Assembly: GCA_033807775.1 (NCBI GenBank)
Contig: CM066320.1
Location: 183,011,784 to 183,075,783, forward strand
Direction of reading: 5' to 3'
Origin: Saussurea involucrata
Taxonomy: Eukaryota; Streptophyta; Magnoliopsida; Asterales; Asteraceae
DNA length: 64,000 bases
The position numbers and the translations under genes were made by a program. Below are positions 1 to 11,946 of this stretch, piece after piece. How positions within the stretch are numbered: position 1 is the first letter of the stretch; each line of letters starts with the position of its first letter. Below the pieces are notes generated by a model, which was not told where the DNA came from, did no database searches, and saw nothing but the letters and a program-made list of their open reading frames with translations.

Positions 1-449
1 CTGAATGTGGGCCCTGCTACTTTTGCTGGAAGAGTGTATAAATCTGGAGTGTGTTAATTTCAGGAGCATGTTTAAGAAAAGAGATCATCATTTTTGATAA
101 CTTGTTGGCTTTCCTTAAAGGTACTAGGAATAGTATTTTAGCCAAGAGTGTTGCCAAAAAGAAGTTGGTTGTCCTTTTTATCCTATGGCACATGGGATAG
201 ATATGGGTTGGTTTGTTTTGTTTATTATATTAAGTACTTTTAAAGGTTAACTAAGGTAGGTCCTTTCCTTTTCATTTACAACCAATCTGGTTCATTTATG
301 AGGACAAAGCCAAAATGTCAGTTTGCTTTTCAAAAACCCATTAAAAGAAACCCTTTTCCCTTCCTTTATTCTAGAAACACCTATCTTTGTCTCTGTCTTC
401 TCGACACCAATTTTCTCCTCATCATTCTTCACCAAGGAACTCAACCACA
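1..449. other. Interior of Athila-like element, no gene
   Basis: I see no open frame or recognised motif here. Its position directly upstream of the Athila-type 3' ORF suggests the untranslated spacer between pol and that ORF. Confidence 0.3.
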
Positions 450-842
450 ATGGCAAGGGTAAAAGTTCCTGTTAATCGACGCAATATCGTGAGAAGAAGC
501 ACTCGACGGCAGGAAACCATCCAACAGCCGGAGACGACGAGTCCAGACACGCACGCCACCAACGAAGCCGAACGGTCGGACCCCGCTGGTAAACCCTCGC
601 CGTCGAAACCACCGTCGAAACCCTCGCCGTCGAAACCACCGTCGAAACCACCGTCGAAACCCTTGTCGTCGCAACCACCACCGTCGTCGTCTTTTCGTCT
701 ACGGTGGTCGAACCCCAACCAAATAACCCCATTCCCATTATACCCGAAAACCAACCCAAGAAATCCCATCGACGGAATCGATCGAAACCACCACTGTGGA
801 GTCGGAATCACAACCGGAAACCCTAGTTTCATCCACCCCTAA
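450..842 (+). pseudogene. Out-of-frame N-terminal part of the Athila-type 3' ORF
   Basis: The ATG at 450 starts a basic N-terminus (MARVKVPVNRRNIVRR) that runs into a Pro-Ser-Lys repeat (KPSPSKPPSKP) and stops at 842. It overlaps the downstream ORF by 47 bases in another frame. The CCGTCGAAA-type DNA repeat at about 600-660 is a likely slippage site. I infer that the two frames were once one gene. Confidence 0.4.
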
Positions 843-2244
843 ACCGAGACTCACCAAGGCAATGGTGAGGGGAAGCTATTCGAAAAAAGGGGATGTGGAT
901 ACGAGTACAACCCCCATTCACAGTAACACAGAGACAACCAACTCCATTCCGGACTTAAACGAACTTGCAGATGAGGTATCTTCTGATTTTACGATAAAAC
1001 TAGAAGATTATTTCACCATTGAAGAAGATAGCGAGTCTATTTATAACTGCACACAAAATTTCGCACAAACACCACCACTGTTGTGCCTCACTTGGCCATT
1101 TGATAATACACATGAACTTCCATTTGGTCAACCAGACCCTGTTTTGGATGACCAAACTTTGGATGCAATGCACATAATGGTGAATGTGGCTGAAAGCTTA
1201 GATAGAATGAGTGCAAGTGTTGGAATGTTCACTAATGCTGTAGCATCCATACATCACCAGGAACTTGGAGATGAGGACCAAACCATGGAAATCGTTGACC
1301 ATTCCGGTGGGAGGGATAACCCTACACAAAGGAAAAGAAAAGCCTCTGAAAATATGCAGGAGCCTAACATTTCAGGTACCGAGCAGAATAAAAAGAAGGG
1401 AAAACAGGCAAAGAAGAAAACTGTCGCTGCTCGGAAAACAAAGAAGAAACGAGGTGATGCAGATTCATCCAGGAAGCATTCGGATGCGGGAACTTCACAA
1501 CCACATATCATCCCTCGGCCGAAAAGAGCACTGAACGGGTTTAGCAAGAAGAAAGCTAAAGATTTGTTTGAAGCGCAGAGTAAGAAAACAGGGCTAATCG
1601 ACAAAGGTTTTGATAGGGAAAGTTTAGAAGAATTCGAGTTCATCAGCAACATTGTTAACAGTTGTGGTTGGGCTAAGTTTTGCGAGGTAAAAGAGTCATA
1701 CAACTTAACTCTTATCAAAGAATTTTATGCTGAGTTTCAACATTGCACACCACCTTTGATTACTGTGAGAGGTGTGACTATTCACATTACCGCCGAGGCC
1801 GTCAATACTTTTTTAGGCCTCACATCACCACTAGTCACAGATTTTGATACTCTTGTTAAAACAGCCACAAAAGCAGAGTTAGACAATATGATTAGGGTGG
1901 TGGGTAGGCCTGATTCTGCATGGGAACCGCATGCTAATTTTAAAATGAGGATTTTTAGAGCGATTAATCTCTTGCCTGATGCAAATGTCTCGATGAGCTT
2001 TATCCGAAGCTCACTGTGTCCGACCACGCATGATAGCACAATTAATTGTGAGAGAATGATATTGCTTTATTGTATCATGAGCGGAAAGACGATAAATGTG
2101 GGAGATGTTATTCTTAGCGGTATCAAGTATTGTGGGAAAAGAAACCAGGGAAAGTTTTTCTACCCTGGTTTGCTTAAAAGTCATGTGTTCATGTTAGAAC
2201 TGGCCACTCTCTTCTTGGGATTCAATCTGACTCACACATCCTAA
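796..2244 (+). CDS. Athila-type LTR retrotransposon 3' ORF (putative plant transposon protein domain)
   Basis: This 482-codon open frame encodes a product of the kind found downstream of pol in Athila-like Ty3/gypsy elements; its biochemical role is unknown. Residues about 175-250 are lysine-rich and nuclear-signal-like. Residues about 270-450 match my memory of the 'putative plant transposon protein' domain, including RGVTIHITAEAVNTFLGL and a cysteine-containing C-terminal half. The frame is open from 727, begins formally at a GTG at 796, and has its first ATG at 862. A separate frame with an ATG at 450 (MARVKVPVNRRN...) ends at 842 in a proline/serine-rich repeat. It is probably the original N-terminus, separated by a frameshift in the low-complexity stretch 600-726. 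The polypurine tract and LTR that follow at 2840 support element membership. Probably inactive. Confidence 0.7.
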   Translation: MESESQPETLVSSTPKPRLTKAMVRGSYSKKGDVDTSTTPIHSNTETTNSIPDLNELADEVSSDFTIKLEDYFTIEEDSESIYNCTQNFAQTPPLLCLTWPFDNTHELPFGQPDPVLDDQTLDAMHIMVNVAESLDRMSASVGMFTNAVASIHHQELGDEDQTMEIVDHSGGRDNPTQRKRKASENMQEPNISGTEQNKKKGKQAKKKTVAARKTKKKRGDADSSRKHSDAGTSQPHIIPRPKRALNGFSKKKAKDLFEAQSKKTGLIDKGFDRESLEEFEFISNIVNSCGWAKFCEVKESYNLTLIKEFYAEFQHCTPPLITVRGVTIHITAEAVNTFLGLTSPLVTDFDTLVKTATKAELDNMIRVVGRPDSAWEPHANFKMRIFRAINLLPDANVSMSFIRSSLCPTTHDSTINCERMILLYCIMSGKTINVGDVILSGIKYCGKRNQGKFFYPGLLKSHVFMLELATLFLGFNLTHTS

Positions 2245-2839
2245 ACACTTTTAAAGGATGATTTAGGCCTTCTTTTCAAAAATCCAAAGAGCCATTTGTA
2301 GCCTTGATACACTTACATACTTAAAAAGGTTACAATGAGGACATTGTAAGTCCCAAATTTGAGGGTGGGAAGGTTACACCTAAAAAAAAGCATGAAAAGA
2401 TCAACCAAAAAGAGCAAAGCTCTCACTTGATATGCATGAGGAAAAGATACCAAAAATGCCCCATAGGGGCAAGGTACAAAAATCCAACAACAAAAGTGCA
2501 CAAAATGCCAAATTTTTGAAAAATTATTTGTTGTGAGAAAAGGCTTGGTGAGAAAAGATACGCCAAAGAGAAACCCGATAAAGCCCTATTGACTTTAATT
2601 ATAGGATGTGTTGGAGTCCAACAAAGGGAAGAGTGGTGCTAGCCTATGACACACACACACACTTGGGGTTAAATGAATGATAATGGATTTATAAAAGGCT
2701 ATTTAGTTCATAGATACGATGTACATAATGTAGGCACTTAATGCCGTATTCTAGCGAGAAATTTCAAAATTGAGTCATTTTCTTTTCTTTAGATCTATTT
2801 AGTTGTTTGGGGACAAACAACACTTTAAATTTGAGGGTG
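2245..2839 (+). other. Athila-like 3' untranslated region ending in polypurine tract
   Basis: There is no gene here. The phrase TTTGAGGGTG occurs twice, near 2358 and again at 2830-2839 directly before the LTR. The second copy is the polypurine tract that would prime plus-strand synthesis. A short CA repeat lies at about 2649-2661. Confidence 0.5.
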
Positions 2840-3733
2840 TGATATGCATTATTTATTAATGCATATTGCATCTCTTTCTTATCTTTTTTAAGTAGGATTT
2901 GCTATTTTACCCCAACATTTGAGTCATTTTTATTACTTATTTTTAACCTTTGTTTAATGGAGCTAAGACTATGATTTACCTGTCATTTACTGTTTTAAGA
3001 AGGCTTATTATGTTTATTTATATAGTGCAGCCCCTTTGCCCGATGCTGTAGCATTGAAGACTGATCATTGGAACGACAAGACCACTTCTAGAAGGCTTTT
3101 TGAGTGCTGAATTTTTAGGAATGTCCAGCAATGTCTAGAAGATAAGAAGTTAATGCTTGGAGAAGTTTTGGAAACTCTAAAATGATCATCATGGGAGGCA
3201 TGTGTGTTGATGTCCTTATGTACTAGTTACATAGTAGTTAAATAGTGTACTCTCTTTCCTCCTATTATAAATAGGAGATGTGGGTTTATGTTTTAGAGAG
3301 AGTCGAGAGAAAAGAATCAGGATAGACAACTTTGTATGGATCAGTTATCATAGCTGAAGTCCAGAACCTCTCTTTAATTTATGCATTTCTAACTTATGAT
3401 CTTCATCTTGTTCTTCGTCTTGTTCTTAATATTCATATCTTTTATGAGTTGCTGCAGCATAGTTCATAGCATTGCTGCACTAATTCATAATCTTTAAATT
3501 CTTGCACTTTATATTTAAGTCATTTACATTTACGTCTTTATTTAATGTCTTTTATTTATGCAATTTATATTTCTCGTAATTTACATTTCAGTATGAGTAG
3601 CTAGATTTAAATAGCTTGGGTGTGAGATTAAAGGGTGAGGTTTTAAACACAATGAAAAGTGGACATCGTTTCTCAATAATGATGTTCACCATTTCATGTT
3701 AAGTTTTATAAAAGTTCAAGTTACTTCTAGACG
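2840..3733 (+). repeat. Athila-like 3' LTR (right edge uncertain)
   Basis: The LTR starts with TGATATGCATTATTTATTAA immediately after a polypurine tract. A TATA-like TATTATAAATAGG lies near 3262. It is followed by a T-rich stretch of 'tttacatttacg' type and the phrase 'agcttgggtgtgag', both typical of Athila-like LTRs. The 3' end is not clear because an inverted copy of the LTR start abuts near 3734. Confidence 0.6.
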
Positions 3734-4084
3734 GATGATCACTTTAGAGTTTCCAAAACTTCTCCAAGCATTAACTTCTTATCTTCTAGACATTGCTGGA
3801 CATTCCCAAAAATTCAGCACTCAAAAAGCCTTCTAGAAGTGGTCTTGTCGTTCCAATGATCAGTCTTCAATGCTACATCATCGGACAAAGGGGCTGCACT
3901 ATATAAATAAACATAATAAGCCTTCTTAAAACAGTAAATGACAGGTAAATCATAGTCTTAGCTCCATTAAACAAAGGTTAAAAATAAGTAATAAAAATGA
4001 CTCAAATGTTGGGGTAAAATAGCAAATCCTACTTAAAAAAGATAAGAAAGAGATGCAATATGCATTAATAAATAATGCATATCA
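2840..4084. repeat. Large inverted repeat: 351-bp arms, 543-bp spacer
   Basis: Positions 2840-3190 reappear as the reverse complement at 3734-4084, with only scattered mismatches on reading. The outer ends are TGATATGCAT and ATGCATATCA. The left arm is the beginning of the Athila-like LTR, so the right arm is an oppositely oriented piece of the same LTR family. The unit would fold into a long hairpin. Confidence 0.85.
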
Positions 4085-5220
4085 GTACTACTACTCGTAT
4101 CAGTTATAAAAGCTTTTGCGGTAAAATGTTTTTATGACTTTCACAACAGTGTTTATCCCCACACAGAAAAGTAAAATGATTCATAGATCATTATGCTCAA
4201 AGTATCATCGGGCATTGTAAACAAGCTTATCTTTTTCTTTAAACACACGCTCGCGCATGTCGACTCAATTTTTTTTCCTCCAAAACAAGGAGCTCATTAT
4301 GCCCGTAAATAATCTTAACACAAAAGAGTCCATGTAAGTCATTTAAGAAAAGACACCATGCATGAAACTAACTTTGCAATGAAGGCTATTCACTCTAATA
4401 AGGTCCGCCAATGTACTCTCAATAACTTATCATCGACACTCACTTTCGACCAACGGTCAACTTCTCACCCTTGTAGAAACTAGTGGTACGGGTGCTTCAA
4501 AACCCACATGTCTAACCACCCCACACATCTTTCGCATACCAATCACCCATAAGTCATGTCGTCTAAATATTTGACTGATACAGGTCGATAAACGACCAGC
4601 TACTTCACATCCTTCTCACACGCATACTTCAATCCAACACTGATATCTTTCCTTTATTCTCCCTGCCACTAACTGATCAACCCATCAATTCCAAGAATGG
4701 GGACTCACTAGAAACTAGGAGTTCACCCTTAGCTAGCCAGTCATCCCTTCTGAACCCAAGAAGTTCTACCATTACTCGATGCACTACTGCCCCGAACAAT
4801 ACTCCGTCTAGGAAGTGTCATCATTCACATCACGAGTGACCACACACATCACATCAAAACCATTGCCCTCATCGCAAGGTTAAATTTTGCTCTATGCTTC
4901 CACCCCTCCATCGACTGTCTCGACAATGACAATCTTCCAGACACACGAGAATGAAATAACCATATATAACCTACGCTCGAACGACATCTTCGTTAAATAA
5001 GGAAATTTAAGCACATACATGTACCTGTAAATTCGCAATTACACTGGCCAGGCGTAACTTCAAATTTACCTTACATGACCGTTCTCACTACCTTATCCTT
5101 AGTGCACCTAGAGTGATCTTAAAGGAAAACCCTATATCTCAGTTGTGTCCCCCATCATACAGTTTAAGTTTAGGCCCATCCGGTCACCTAAATCTTTTAA
5201 ACTATGGCTCTGATACCATT
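4085..5220 (-). other. Gypsy element leader and decayed interior (minus strand)
   Basis: A primer-binding site complementary to initiator tRNA-Met (TGGTATCAGAGC on the minus strand, 5207-5218) lies two bases inside the LTR. The next about 250 bases resemble the leader of the plus-strand gypsy element at 58743-59000, for example the 'cacctggccagtgtaatt' region. No gag frame survives further left. Confidence 0.65.
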
Positions 5221-6906
5221 TGTAACAACCCGAAAATCCATAACATACATTTTATTTAAAACATCCCAAAACAAGGGTCCCAATACGTACATGACATTTC
5301 AAAACCGAGGTTACAACACTTGCAGCGGAAACAAACTTCGACAACCGAGAACTAGCTATGCTAAAGCAATACTAAATTAAGAACTAGTGTGCTCTACACA
5401 GATCGTCTCCATCTCTATTCTTCATGCCTTCTCTTTTCCTTAGACGAAGCACCACTAAAGCGTTTCCCTGAAAATGGTTTTAGTTTTGAAAATCGAGGGT
5501 TAGACCATGAGGTCTAGTGAATTCCCTCCGAAAAGCAGTTTATACGAAAACATGCATAAAAATCATTTCTTTATCCGCCCTAAGGCCCACAAGTAATTCC
5601 ATAACAGACAGGGGCATTTGCACAGTGTTCATAGACCACATCCAAATTCGTCAACAACCACGATCGGGGCCCAAGCAGACTCCCCTCTCGCCTCATATCG
5701 GGGCCCAAACAGACTCCCCGTTACCCGAATAGGCAGGAAACAAATTCCATACCTATCGGTTCATAAAAAACTCCCAAGGGATCATCGGATACCGAGGTAC
5801 GCTAATCCCACTGTGCAACCCGACTCCACATAAGCATACAAAGCAAGGCTAAGAGAAAACATATAGCGATGCATGTATCTTTGTAAAAGCAGTTTATAGC
5901 ATATGTGCATAACGTTCTCAGACATATAATTCATGCTCCGACATCATAATAAGTTAAATATAAGCATGCGTGCATTCCATACCATGATCAATAATAATCA
6001 AAAGCGCTTAACATTTCGTTTCACCAAAAAGGAGTATAAGGGAACTCACCCGATCGATAAGATTGTCTAAGCACGAGTCTCAACTTCGAATAACCCAAGC
6101 AGAACCCAGTTCACCTAAAAAGTAATAGTAACCTTCATTATAAACTATCCGGACAAGACTACCGGGCATCTCCTTTCCGGACCACACTGTCCGGACCTTT
6201 ACCCGGAACCCACTTCCCGGACTCCCAATCCGGAATCCATTTCCCGGACAACCTATCCGGAAACCACCTTCCTGGAAATCGCATCCGGTAACAACTTCCC
6301 GGACAGCCTATCCGGAAACCGCTTCCCGAATCGCATCCGGTAATAGCTTCCCGGACACCAATCATCCGGAAACTTCGCTTATCCGAATGGGGCGGTAACC
6401 GGGTAGTCGAGCTGAAAAAACCCCCAATGTCCTAAGATCGATTTATAAGTGCGATTCAGTCCCATTCTTCGTTAGATAACAAATTAAGCTTATATTTCCG
6501 ACTTAGAATAACATTTTAAGCATCCATTTACCCCTTTAAAGCTCCAAATTGAATCCAAACTTCCTAAAAGCTTTTCATGATTATGACACAGTGTTCATCC
6601 ATAGCACACCCCACTTTTGAATAAAAGAATGACAGAGTTAATCAAATCAAAGGAAGAATTTGCAGCTTACCAAATGAAGATTTCTTGACCGAGATTGTTG
6701 TCGAATGCTTTGCTCCCTTCTCCCTCTCGGTTTCAGCCGCACACCCAGAACAAAATGGAAAAAAATGGAAAAAAATGAGGTGACCTAGGGATTTGTTTCC
6801 TTTTATATTTCTTCTAAATTGCCATTTGGTCCCTCAAAACTTTTCCTCTTATCACACTATGGCCACCAATCTTTACATTTATTAAAATAAATATCCGGTT
6901 ATTACA
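5221..6906 (-). repeat. Ty3/gypsy 5' LTR (Tekay/Del-like), minus strand
   Basis: On the minus strand this 1,686-bp LTR runs from TGTAATAACCGG at 6906 to GGTTGTTACA at 5221, and the tRNA-Met primer site follows. It shares organisation with the LTR at 57033-58742, including a GGTGAGTT splice-donor-like site and a block of CCGGA repeats. The matching 3' LTR is absent, so the element is truncated. Confidence 0.85.
6140..6385. repeat. CCGGA/TCCGG short tandem repeats inside gypsy LTR
   Basis: Degenerate units of about 17-20 bp carry alternating CCCGGAC and TCCGGAAAC, giving many overlapping palindromes. A related block occupies 57550-57815 in the sister LTR. Confidence 0.8.
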
Positions 6907-7587
6907 GTGTATTACTTTATATCCTCGTACATGAGGACAATGCAATTATTGCAACAACTTGTTTGATTAATTTATCTTTAACATATTGCAAAGTCTGTTG
7001 CTATTGAAATTTAAAGATGTTAATCGAGTCAAACTCTCTATTTAAATATAGGTTAAGTATCGTATGAGTAATTGAGGTTAACGTGAGAAAACGTAAGAAA
7101 TGAATCTGAACCGTTGATCATTTTTAATCAAATGTTCTTCTAAGACTTGTTGTTTAGAGAGAATTGACCCGGTGCATTTTATCTCGGTGCATCTAATTCT
7201 AATGTGCAATCATTTCCTATCCAACGGGTGATAACCACTTCTCACACTAATCTCAACTTCTGACCGAAACCCAACTCATTTCAAAATTTAAATATTTTGA
7301 TAAAAAAGTCAAAAGACTTTCAAGTTTTAAGGTTTTTAAAGGGAAGTTTTAGAAACTGATAATTTATTCATTTTTTATTTTAAGGAAGTTTGAAAATTAT
7401 TTTATTAAACTTTATTCGATTAAGTGAAATTAAGTCATCTTTGAATTCAACATTTTTTAAGAAAAAGTTAAAAACACTTTCATATTGTCTCTACTCTCTT
7501 GTTTAGCAAGGAGGTGAGACAACATTTTTTTCCAGACAAAAATACTTTAATATAAGGTGGAACAAAAGTTAATAGACAATTCTAGCT
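6907..7587. other. Intergenic; contains a dispersed foldback repeat (family D, copy 1)
   Basis: No gene is visible. About 7083-7262 holds a repeat with GTGAGAA at one side, the phrase CGGTGCATCTAAT in the centre and CCACTTCTCAC at the other side. Related copies lie at about 23789-23966 and 31795-32010. Confidence 0.5.
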
Positions 7588-7596
7588 TAAAATCAA

Positions 7597-8315
7597 GGGA
7601 AATTAATTAAAATACCCTCTAAGTTGTAAAATTTGTTACCCAAATACTTCAAATCTATCTGATTTTGCTGAAATACATCTAAATTCCGCGATTTTACACG
7701 CGATCCCGGACCCAAACGTTTACCCCCTCGAACTTAAGCCGCGATACCCGCGATAACCCCTAGTCTGCGATTTTTTTTACACTTTCTACCTCAGGCCGCG
7801 ATCGCGGGATTGCCGCACCACGTGTCGGCCTGGGGTGAAACCCTAATTTTTAATGCATGCCACCCCCCCAACCCTCGATTTCACGGATATATATGAGGGT
7901 GGTTTGGGACCACTTCCAGCCACCACTCTCAAATTCTCTCAAACTCTCTCGTGCTTCATACGCGATTGGATCTCGGTTCGTGATTTTGAAGATGTCTCGT
8001 GTTGAACATAATTGAAACAACTCAAACAATAAGTGTGGTAAAAAACAGTAAAAGCATGCAAAAACACGTGAAAAACTCCAAAAACATGAAATCATAGCCT
8101 AAAAATCGGGGGACCAAAAGTGAAAATCGCGGACAGGGACCAAACTTGTCAACTTGGGCATTTTTGGGGTCCATCGCGGCCATCGCAGGCCAATTTGGCC
8201 GGGTCCGCGATAGAGGCCCAAATCGCAGAATTTAGTTGTATTTCGGCAAAATCAGAGAGATTTGAGGTATTTGGGTAACAAATTTTACAACTTAGGGCAT
8301 TTTAATTAATTTCCC
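7597..8315. mobile_element. 719-bp Mutator-like MITE with 9-bp target duplication
   Basis: Terminal inverted repeats of about 100 bp start GGGAAATTAATTAAAATACC and end with its complement. The flanks are TAAAATCAA (7588-7596) and TAAAATAAA (8316-8324), a 9-bp duplication with one mismatch, as expected for Mutator-like transposition. The interior is unusually CG-rich for this window, with CGCGATCGCGGG-type stretches. No transposase is encoded. Confidence 0.8.
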
Positions 8316-8324
8316 TAAAATAAA

Positions 8325-10384
8325 TATGCATTTTTGTTATTTTTGGATTTCTAAAAGGACCATCAAATTTAAAGTTAATTGGAGGGTTGGCTTCATAACC
8401 ATCTCCCAAATATTTTATATATGTAATTACTTGTTCTAACATCTTGCTAGTTTTTAATAAAATTTGCTGTTATTAAAAATCTCCCGATTTTTTTGTAATA
8501 AATTAATCATAATCCTATGTGAAATTAGTTAAAGTTCAATGATACGGCATACATGTGAAAATATACAAGGAAGCAAACGGGGTAAAAGATTTAAACACTA
8601 GTTAATGAATGTAGAATTGCACTCTTGTTACCCTCTTGGCATCAAAATCACCTCAAAAGTTCGTTTGTGTTTCGATCAATACATATCAAGCTTCCCGTAA
8701 CCGTTAACTCTCTTATATGCAAAAACATGCATGGCTTTTCTTTTTCCTAGACCCCTTTCTCTGAGGATCACAAAAAAAGGTATACATAATACATCACCCT
8801 CTAGAGCCTCCACCGTCAAAGACAAACCTAGTAAAATTTTCAAGTGGTGACATCATTTAACTATAAAAACAAATATTGTAATATCTTCACAAAATCATCA
8901 TTTTTTTGAAGTATATAAAATGTATATACGGCAAATGCAACAAATAAACTCACACACCCTCCTCACCTTTGGTGAGGTTTGAACCCCTAACATCCTAAGA
9001 GGAAAGTGGCTCAGATACCGTTAGGCCAAAGGCCCTTTGGTCACATTTGTTTGTTGGTTAATTCATTTCTTTTCATATGTTTTCTTTAAGAAACATAATA
9101 AATATGAAATTAATTAAAACCTAAAATAAGAAAATGACACTAACATAATTCGAACTCACAATATATTTACACTATAATAAATGAAAGAAACGATGACACA
9201 TGCCACTATTGGCACCACCTAGGTCTATACATGCCTTGAGGTTGAAAGTTCCAAATCCAACCTACTACCATATAGTGCAAAAAAATCTGAAAATTAGGTC
9301 TACTTGATGCGGTTTGTGCAATATTATTTTAGTGTTTGTTTTTTTATATGTTGGCAATTATTCGTAGAGAAAAGTCCAAAAAAACTCATTGTACTTTCAT
9401 GTTTTACATGATTAAATCTCTAATTTTTTCTTAAATAAATAAATCATTGAACTCTACGAAGAAAACAAGTAAACCCTTGAATTTATTAAGGCTGAAAAGA
9501 CTCGATTAACTTTCACATTTCGGACGATTAAGTTCTTGACACTTTTGTGAACGAATATTACATTGCATTAATTAAACGGAAGTAATATGTAATTTCTCTT
9601 TTGATGACTTGATGTATCAACATATTAGTAACAAAATACAACAAAGTATAAAATGAAATGATTATACACTATTTTCATTAGCAATTATTTATTTTTCATA
9701 TTCAAATGATTGTAATAAGATAAACTACTAATTATTTAATTTTAAGATTCAAATGAAAGCACGAGATTATAACAAACATGTGTAATGGTCATTCGAATCT
9801 AAAAAATAAATAATGACCAATAAAATTGGTACATTCCTTTCGTTTTATCGGTTTGTTGCACTTTGATACGTTACTACTGATATGTTGATATATCAAGAGA
9901 AAACGACATTTTTTTAGTTTTATACATGTATGGGTTTGTTCATTCAAAAAATTAATCAAGTCCTTGATAGGTCAAAAGTTGAAAGTTTGTTGGCGTTTTT
10001 TAGATTTTGTCGTTTTAGTTAGTTCAAAAATTTATTTGTTTGATTTCAATAAATTTAAAAATGCATTCTTCTAACAATATTTGAGAAACTTTATCACTCA
10101 AATGTGGGGTTTTTTGAACTTTTCCCTTGCACATATTTAATTTGTTGTGTTTAAGTTTGTCAAATCATCCGCAATCCTGTAAGATCAAACTCCTTTTTAA
10201 ATTGTCATATCGGTTTTGCAATAACACCTTGAACATCTGTGCAAGACCAAACTCATTTCTAAAGTAATAAATTATAATATAAATAATATAAATAATTATA
10301 ATATAAATAATAAATTAATTATAAAATATAGATAACTAAAATTTTACTTTTTGTTTTCTTTTACTATATTATGTGTAAATATAA
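8325..10384. other. Intergenic AT-rich stretch with repeat remnants
   Basis: No gene is supported. Besides the SINE-like sequence at about 8903-9041, a pair of short inverted ends (GAAAAGTCCAAAAAAACTC near 9369 and its complement near 10106-10126) may bound an old DNA transposon. No clear target duplication was found for it. Confidence 0.4.
8903..9041 (-). mobile_element. tRNA-derived SINE-like sequence
   Basis: On the minus strand there is an A-box-like TGGCCTAACGGTATC (near 9014-9028), followed about 35 bp later by a B-box-like GGGTTCAAACC (8976-8986). A run of A residues follows further downstream (T-run on the + strand near 8902-8907). No target duplication is clear, so this may be an old or partial copy. 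Confidence 0.5.
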
Positions 10385-10393
10385 TTTAATTAA

Positions 10394-10585
10394 GAGCGAA
10401 TTACATAAATGGTCCGTCGTGAATGCCTGAATTTCACTTTTCGTCCCTCCAAAGCTGAAAGTACACTAATGATCCCTAAAACACAGTTTCGGAGCCTAAA
10501 ATGGTCCCTCTCACTAACACCTTTAGTCTGGGCTCCGTTAACCCCATCACGTGCCCCTCACGTAAGGGGCATTTTGGTCATTTTA
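10394..10585. repeat. Left terminal inverted repeat of Pack-MULE
   Basis: It pairs with about 16915-17092. Shared phrases include 'ctgaatttcacttttcgtccctc' (complement near 17036-17064) and the CCCCTCACGT motif at the inner end. Confidence 0.85.
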
Positions 10586-11946
10586 CCCATCTTCTTCTCC
10601 ACCTCCTTCTTCAACAAGAACACCATCCAACACCATCATTAATCGCCTCCAACCACCGTAAAAAAACCATTTGAAGATGAACACATAAACAAAAAAACAA
10701 GAAAGATCCCTAAATCATTTGATTCGTATAAAAAAACAATGAGATTCATACAAAGAAACCTAAATAATCTAAATCTGAATCTAACGAAAAACAGGAAAAA
10801 TCTATATGAACAAACACAACCAAAACAGACTTCTGGGTATCAATCGTGGTCTGGATTGTTCACATTCGACAGTCTCAAGAACCAGACTTCGAAATCGAAA
10901 ACCAAATCTGCTAAAAGTCGAATCCAAATATTCAAGAACCAGACATCGAAAACCAAATCTTATTCATAAACTTAAATAATTTGAAGATGAAGATGAACAT
11001 AACCAACGATCAAATCTGATTCATATAAAGAACCCAAAAAAACCTAAATCTAAAAATTAATCCAAATAACAAGAAAAAGCTCTAAACAGGCCCCTAAGTT
11101 TCTCTATACATCTGAATCTGGACTTTTACAAAACAAATCAAACCTGAATCAAGGGTTCAGAATCGTTTAAAATCGAAACCCTACATCTAAATCTGAATCT
11201 GAAATCGTCTTCGTCTTCGAAATCAAAACCATCGTTTGAAATCGTCTTCGAAATCAAAACCATCGATCTTCGTCTTCTCATATTCGATAAAAAAAATCAG
11301 GGTGTCATCTCATCTTCGAACTTCATCATCTCATCTCATCACCGGTGAAACGGGGAGGGTGTGGGGTCGTCATCGGGGTTTGCCAGAAAAAGGAAGTCAA
11401 AGGGGTGGGGGAGGATTTCAGGGGCGGCTTATGCAATTTGGGGTACGAGGGTTTCATGGAGCCCCTCACGTGATGGTTGCTTGGGTGGGAGATGGGATTC
11501 TGGTAACCCTAAATTACCTATACTATGGACCCAGTTGAGTCCAACCACCTTTGGATCAATCTGGGCCCTATAAACTAAATCCTATTTTCAATCTTGGCCG
11601 TTCAAAATCATTAAGCCACCCATTAAGCCATCTTAATCGTCCGAGACCTCTCCACCCTCCTCTGCAAACCGCTCACTTCTCTCACACCTTCGCCTTCAAC
11701 CTTCATCGGTTCCACGTTCATTCTTCTTTACGGATTTCTCTCCACGACTTCAACCTCAACTCCCCAATTTCTACTCTCCCACATCGCAATCCCTCTCACG
11801 CTCATGGAGTTTCAACCTCCTATCATCTTCTCCGTGTATATATATACACACACACGCACACAGACTTGCAAAATCTGTTTTTAGATTCACAAGAAGCCGT
11901 GTCCTCTTCCCCAAATTTCAGGTTCACCCCTCTCCTTCCCAAAATA

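Noticed and set aside
422..832. Minus-strand frames with GFDGGFDGEGFDGG repeats
   Set aside because: They are the reverse-frame shadow of the CCGTCGAAA repeat in the plus-strand element ORF; the repeat structure is DNA-driven.
5207..5218. tRNA-like match to initiator tRNA-Met (also at 58745-58756)
   Set aside because: Only 12 bases matching the tRNA 3' end, next to an LTR: a primer-binding site, not a tRNA gene.
5517..5833. Two short plus-strand frames inside the gypsy LTR
   Set aside because: They lie wholly in an LTR and overlap each other in different frames; no domain was seen.
7850..8095. 81-codon minus-strand frame
   Set aside because: Lies inside the small Mutator-like MITE, with no recognisable motif.
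9369..10127. Possible DNA transposon with GAAAAGTCC ends
   Set aside because: The inverted ends are only about 20 bp and no target duplication is visible; noted in the spacer entry only.
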